A stretch of DNA of 64,000 nucleotides from Deltaproteobacteria bacterium. Its GTDB lineage: Bacteria > Desulfobacterota > Binatia > UTPRO1. The DNA is taken from positions 62,001 to 126,000 of the forward strand of contig JADLHM010000055.1 in assembly GCA_020848745.1 (NCBI GenBank), written 5' to 3'. Below the pieces are notes generated by a model. It was not told the DNA's origin. It saw nothing but the letters and a program-made list of their open reading frames with translations, and did not search any database. How positions within the stretch are numbered: the first letter of the stretch is position 1; every line of letters begins with the position of its first letter. A program made the position numbers and the translations under genes. This document shows, piece by piece, positions 62,626-64,000 of the stretch.

Positions 62626-62853
62626 GTGTCGATGGTCCAGCTGCGTAGCGTCCCGCCCGATCTGCACCGCCGCCTCAAGGTCCGTGCGGCGATGGAAGGC
62701 ATCAGCATGTCCGACTACGTGATGCGTGAGCTGCGGAAAGCCCTGGAGCGGCCGATGCGGCAACAAGTGCTGGACCGGTTGCAGGCGCGTCCCGTCCGGA
62801 AGCTCAAGCGGCGTCCCGCCGAGGTCATCCGAACCGAACGCGCCGCCAGGTGA
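62626..62853 (+). CDS. FitA/VapB-like ribbon-helix-helix antitoxin
   Basis: 75 residues from GTG 62626 (ATG 62632 also possible). VQLRSVPPDLHRRLKVRAAMEGISMSDYVMRELRKAL is the typical RHH fold of FitA-type antitoxins (R-x-V-P-x-x-L-H-R-x-L-K-x-R-A, then S-x-S-E/D-Y). The basic C-terminal tail would contact the toxin. There is no ribosome site. The stop overlaps the toxin start (GTGA). It represses its own operon and blocks the PIN nuclease. Confidence 0.92.
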   Translation: MSMVQLRSVPPDLHRRLKVRAAMEGISMSDYVMRELRKALERPMRQQVLDRLQARPVRKLKRRPAEVIRTERAAR

Positions 62854-63245
62854 TCGTCCTCGACGCGTCCGCGCTCGTCGAGCTGCTGCTCGGAACCGCG
62901 CAAGGGCGGCGTGTCGGCGCTCGCATCGCCGATCCGGCGCTCGGATTGCACGTTCCGCACCTCGCCGACATCGAGGCCGCGCAAACGCTGCGTCGCTATG
63001 TGCGCGATCGCGAGATCGACCAGGAGTCCGCGACGGCCGCGCTCGAGGATTTGCACGCGCTCGACCTGGTGCGACACGCTCACGAACCGCTCCTGGATCG
63101 CGTCTGGGAGCTGCGGCAGAACCTGACGGCGTACGACGCCGTCTACGTCGCCCTGGCGGAGGTGCTGGATACGGTCGTGCTGTCGTGCGATCGCAGGCTG
63201 GCGCGGGCGCCCGGAATGTCGAAGCGCGTGGATCTGATCGTCTGA
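62850..63245 (+). CDS. VapC-type PIN-domain toxin
   Basis: 131 residues; GTG 62850 overlaps the antitoxin stop. PIN nuclease acidic residues are present: D5 in VLDASALVELLLG, Glu in DIEAAQTLRR, Asp in LTAYDAVYVALAE and Asp in LSCDRRLARA. VapC toxins cut tRNA or rRNA with Mg or Mn. The complete acidic set suggests an active enzyme. The pair is intact, unlike the MazF fragment 5 kb away. Confidence 0.93.
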   Translation: MIVLDASALVELLLGTAQGRRVGARIADPALGLHVPHLADIEAAQTLRRYVRDREIDQESATAALEDLHALDLVRHAHEPLLDRVWELRQNLTAYDAVYVALAEVLDTVVLSCDRRLARAPGMSKRVDLIV

Positions 63246-63356
63246 GGAGGTGCGCGCCCGTTTGCGGCATGCGGCGCGGCCCCTCGCCCATGCCGCTCAC
63301 GGAAGGAGGGCGTCGCCGCGAGACGCCGCCGCCGATTCGGTCTATGGAGGCGCGTG

Positions 63357-64000
63357 GTGCGCCGCCTGCGTGCGTGGGTCCTCCGGATGGTGCTCGGCTG
63401 CGCGCTCGGCGCCGGGGCGCTCGTCGGCGTCGTGTGGTGGCGGCTCGCCGAGGGGCCGATCCCGCTCCGCGCGCTCGACCGCCCGATCGGCGACGCGCTC
63501 GCGGCGCTGGTCCCCGACGTCACGGTGCGGGTCGGGACGACGGCGCTCGTGCGCGCCGGACGGGGCGTCGCGCTCGAGGTCGGCGACGTGCGGCTGCTCA
63601 CGCCCGACGGGACGCCGGCGATCTCGCTGGCGCACGTGCGGGTCCGTCCGAGCCTCGGCGCGCTGCTGCGCGGCCGCGTCGTCATCGCGCGCGTCGACGT
63701 CGACGACGCGGTGCTGCCGCTCGTACGGCGCGCCGACGGCACCCTGGCGATCGGCGAGGGGGAGGGAGCCGCGCTCGTGCTCGGCGGGCCGGCGGGAGCG
63801 ACGCCGTCCGCCGCGCGCGCGGCCGTGGCCCTGCCGCGTATCGCGCTCGGCCGGAGCCGGGTCAGCCTCGACGACCGCCGCGCCGGGGGTACGATCGCGC
63901 TCTCCGACGTCGGCCTCGTGGTGTCGCCGCGGCCGGGCGGACTCGACGGCTCACTCGCGGCGACCGTCGATCTCGCGAGCGCCGTCCCGCCGATTCGCGG
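63357..64000 (+). CDS. AsmA/YhdP-like envelope protein, C-terminus beyond window
   Basis: GTG 63357 with GGAGG 6 nt upstream opens a frame that runs off the edge (214 codons seen). An N-terminal membrane anchor (VLRMVLGCALGAGALVGVVWW) is followed by a beta-rich, low-Cys region of hydrophobic/charged alternation (ALEVGDVRLLTPDGTPAISLAHVRVRPSLGALLRGRVVIARVDVD), typical of the AsmA_2/DUF3971 family that bridges inner and outer membranes in phospholipid transport. Truncation prevents certainty. Confidence 0.75.
   Translation, partial: MRRLRAWVLRMVLGCALGAGALVGVVWWRLAEGPIPLRALDRPIGDALAALVPDVTVRVGTTALVRAGRGVALEVGDVRLLTPDGTPAISLAHVRVRPSLGALLRGRVVIARVDVDDAVLPLVRRADGTLAIGEGEGAALVLGGPAGATPSAARAAVALPRIALGRSRVSLDDRRAGGTIALSDVGLVVSPRPGGLDGSLAATVDLASAVPPIR

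Noticed and set aside
1-64000. CRISPR array, rRNA operon, insertion sequence or prophage
   Set aside because: No regularly spaced repeats, no rRNA-like stretches, and no transposase, integrase or phage structural motifs were seen.

Overview
The window is GC-rich (roughly 70 percent by eye) chromosomal DNA from an uncultured-type bacterium. Recurrent traits point to a Deltaproteobacteria/Desulfobacterota-like lineage, possibly Candidatus Binatota. These are cysteine-rich secreted proteins, a Thr-Pro-rich linker in a secreted DUF1554-type protein, an outer-layer beta-propeller di-haem protein with a family-specific C-terminal domain, many CoA-ester and lipid enzymes, and MocR-type regulators. 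The lineage is an inference from gene content and needs a marker-gene tree. Genes are dense, often overlap by ATGA/GTGA/TTGA, and use GTG or TTG starts freely.

Layout. 1-5.8 kb: PaaI thioesterase (cut by the edge), universal stress protein, NadA quinolinate synthase, transglutaminase-like protein, membrane GAF histidine kinase, secreted FKBP isomerase. 5.8-12 kb: RecQ coupled to a PlsC-type acyltransferase, a MotA/MotB pair without other flagellar genes, and a GAF/coiled-coil/receiver protein. 12-17 kb: cysteine-rich secreted proteins, XRE regulator plus response regulator, a PuuD-type membrane protein with a copper-site lipoprotein, tRNA-Ser(GCT) and tRNA-Arg(ACG). 17-26 kb: fatty-acid and aldehyde enzymes (ALDH, crotonase, acyl-CoA dehydrogenase, SDR), a haem-oxygenase-like protein, and a divergent MocR regulator / flavin-binding protein / GST cluster sharing a 38-bp control region.

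27.5-28.0 kb holds the most striking element: a tRNA-Asn(GTT) gene whose anticodon loop is interrupted after the second anticodon base by a 317-nt ORF-less group I intron. It has recognisable P1, P2, P4, P5, P7, P8 and P9 helices, a sigma70-like promoter and a canonical T-tract terminator. Known bacterial tRNA group I introns that I can name sit in Leu(UAA), fMet, Ile(CAU) and Arg(CCU) genes; Asn(GUU) is not one I recognise.

28-41.7 kb: GNAT, then a methyltransferase / MFS / UbiB-kinase set, a PLP enzyme, a radical SAM protein, and an AddB-AddA-like recombination nuclease pair. 41.8-50.4 kb: TetR regulator divergent from a di-haem propeller protein, then an atypical citrate synthase translationally coupled to a class II aldolase, a frameshifted secreted DUF1554-type protein, and a GST. 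50.5-57 kb: a 1610-residue double cyclase/ATPase/TPR protein and a sigma54 activator. 57-64 kb: decayed fragments (secreted-protein C-terminus, MazF-like toxin), a cyclopropane-synthase-like methyltransferase with a desaturase, Lnt, an Ogt-AlkA repair fusion, a VapBC-type toxin-antitoxin pair, and an AsmA-like protein cut by the edge.

Several reading frames lack a normal start or show one-base frame breaks (RecQ, the MFS protein, the DUF1554 protein, the MazF fragment). These may be genuine decay, unusual initiation, or small indels in the assembly.
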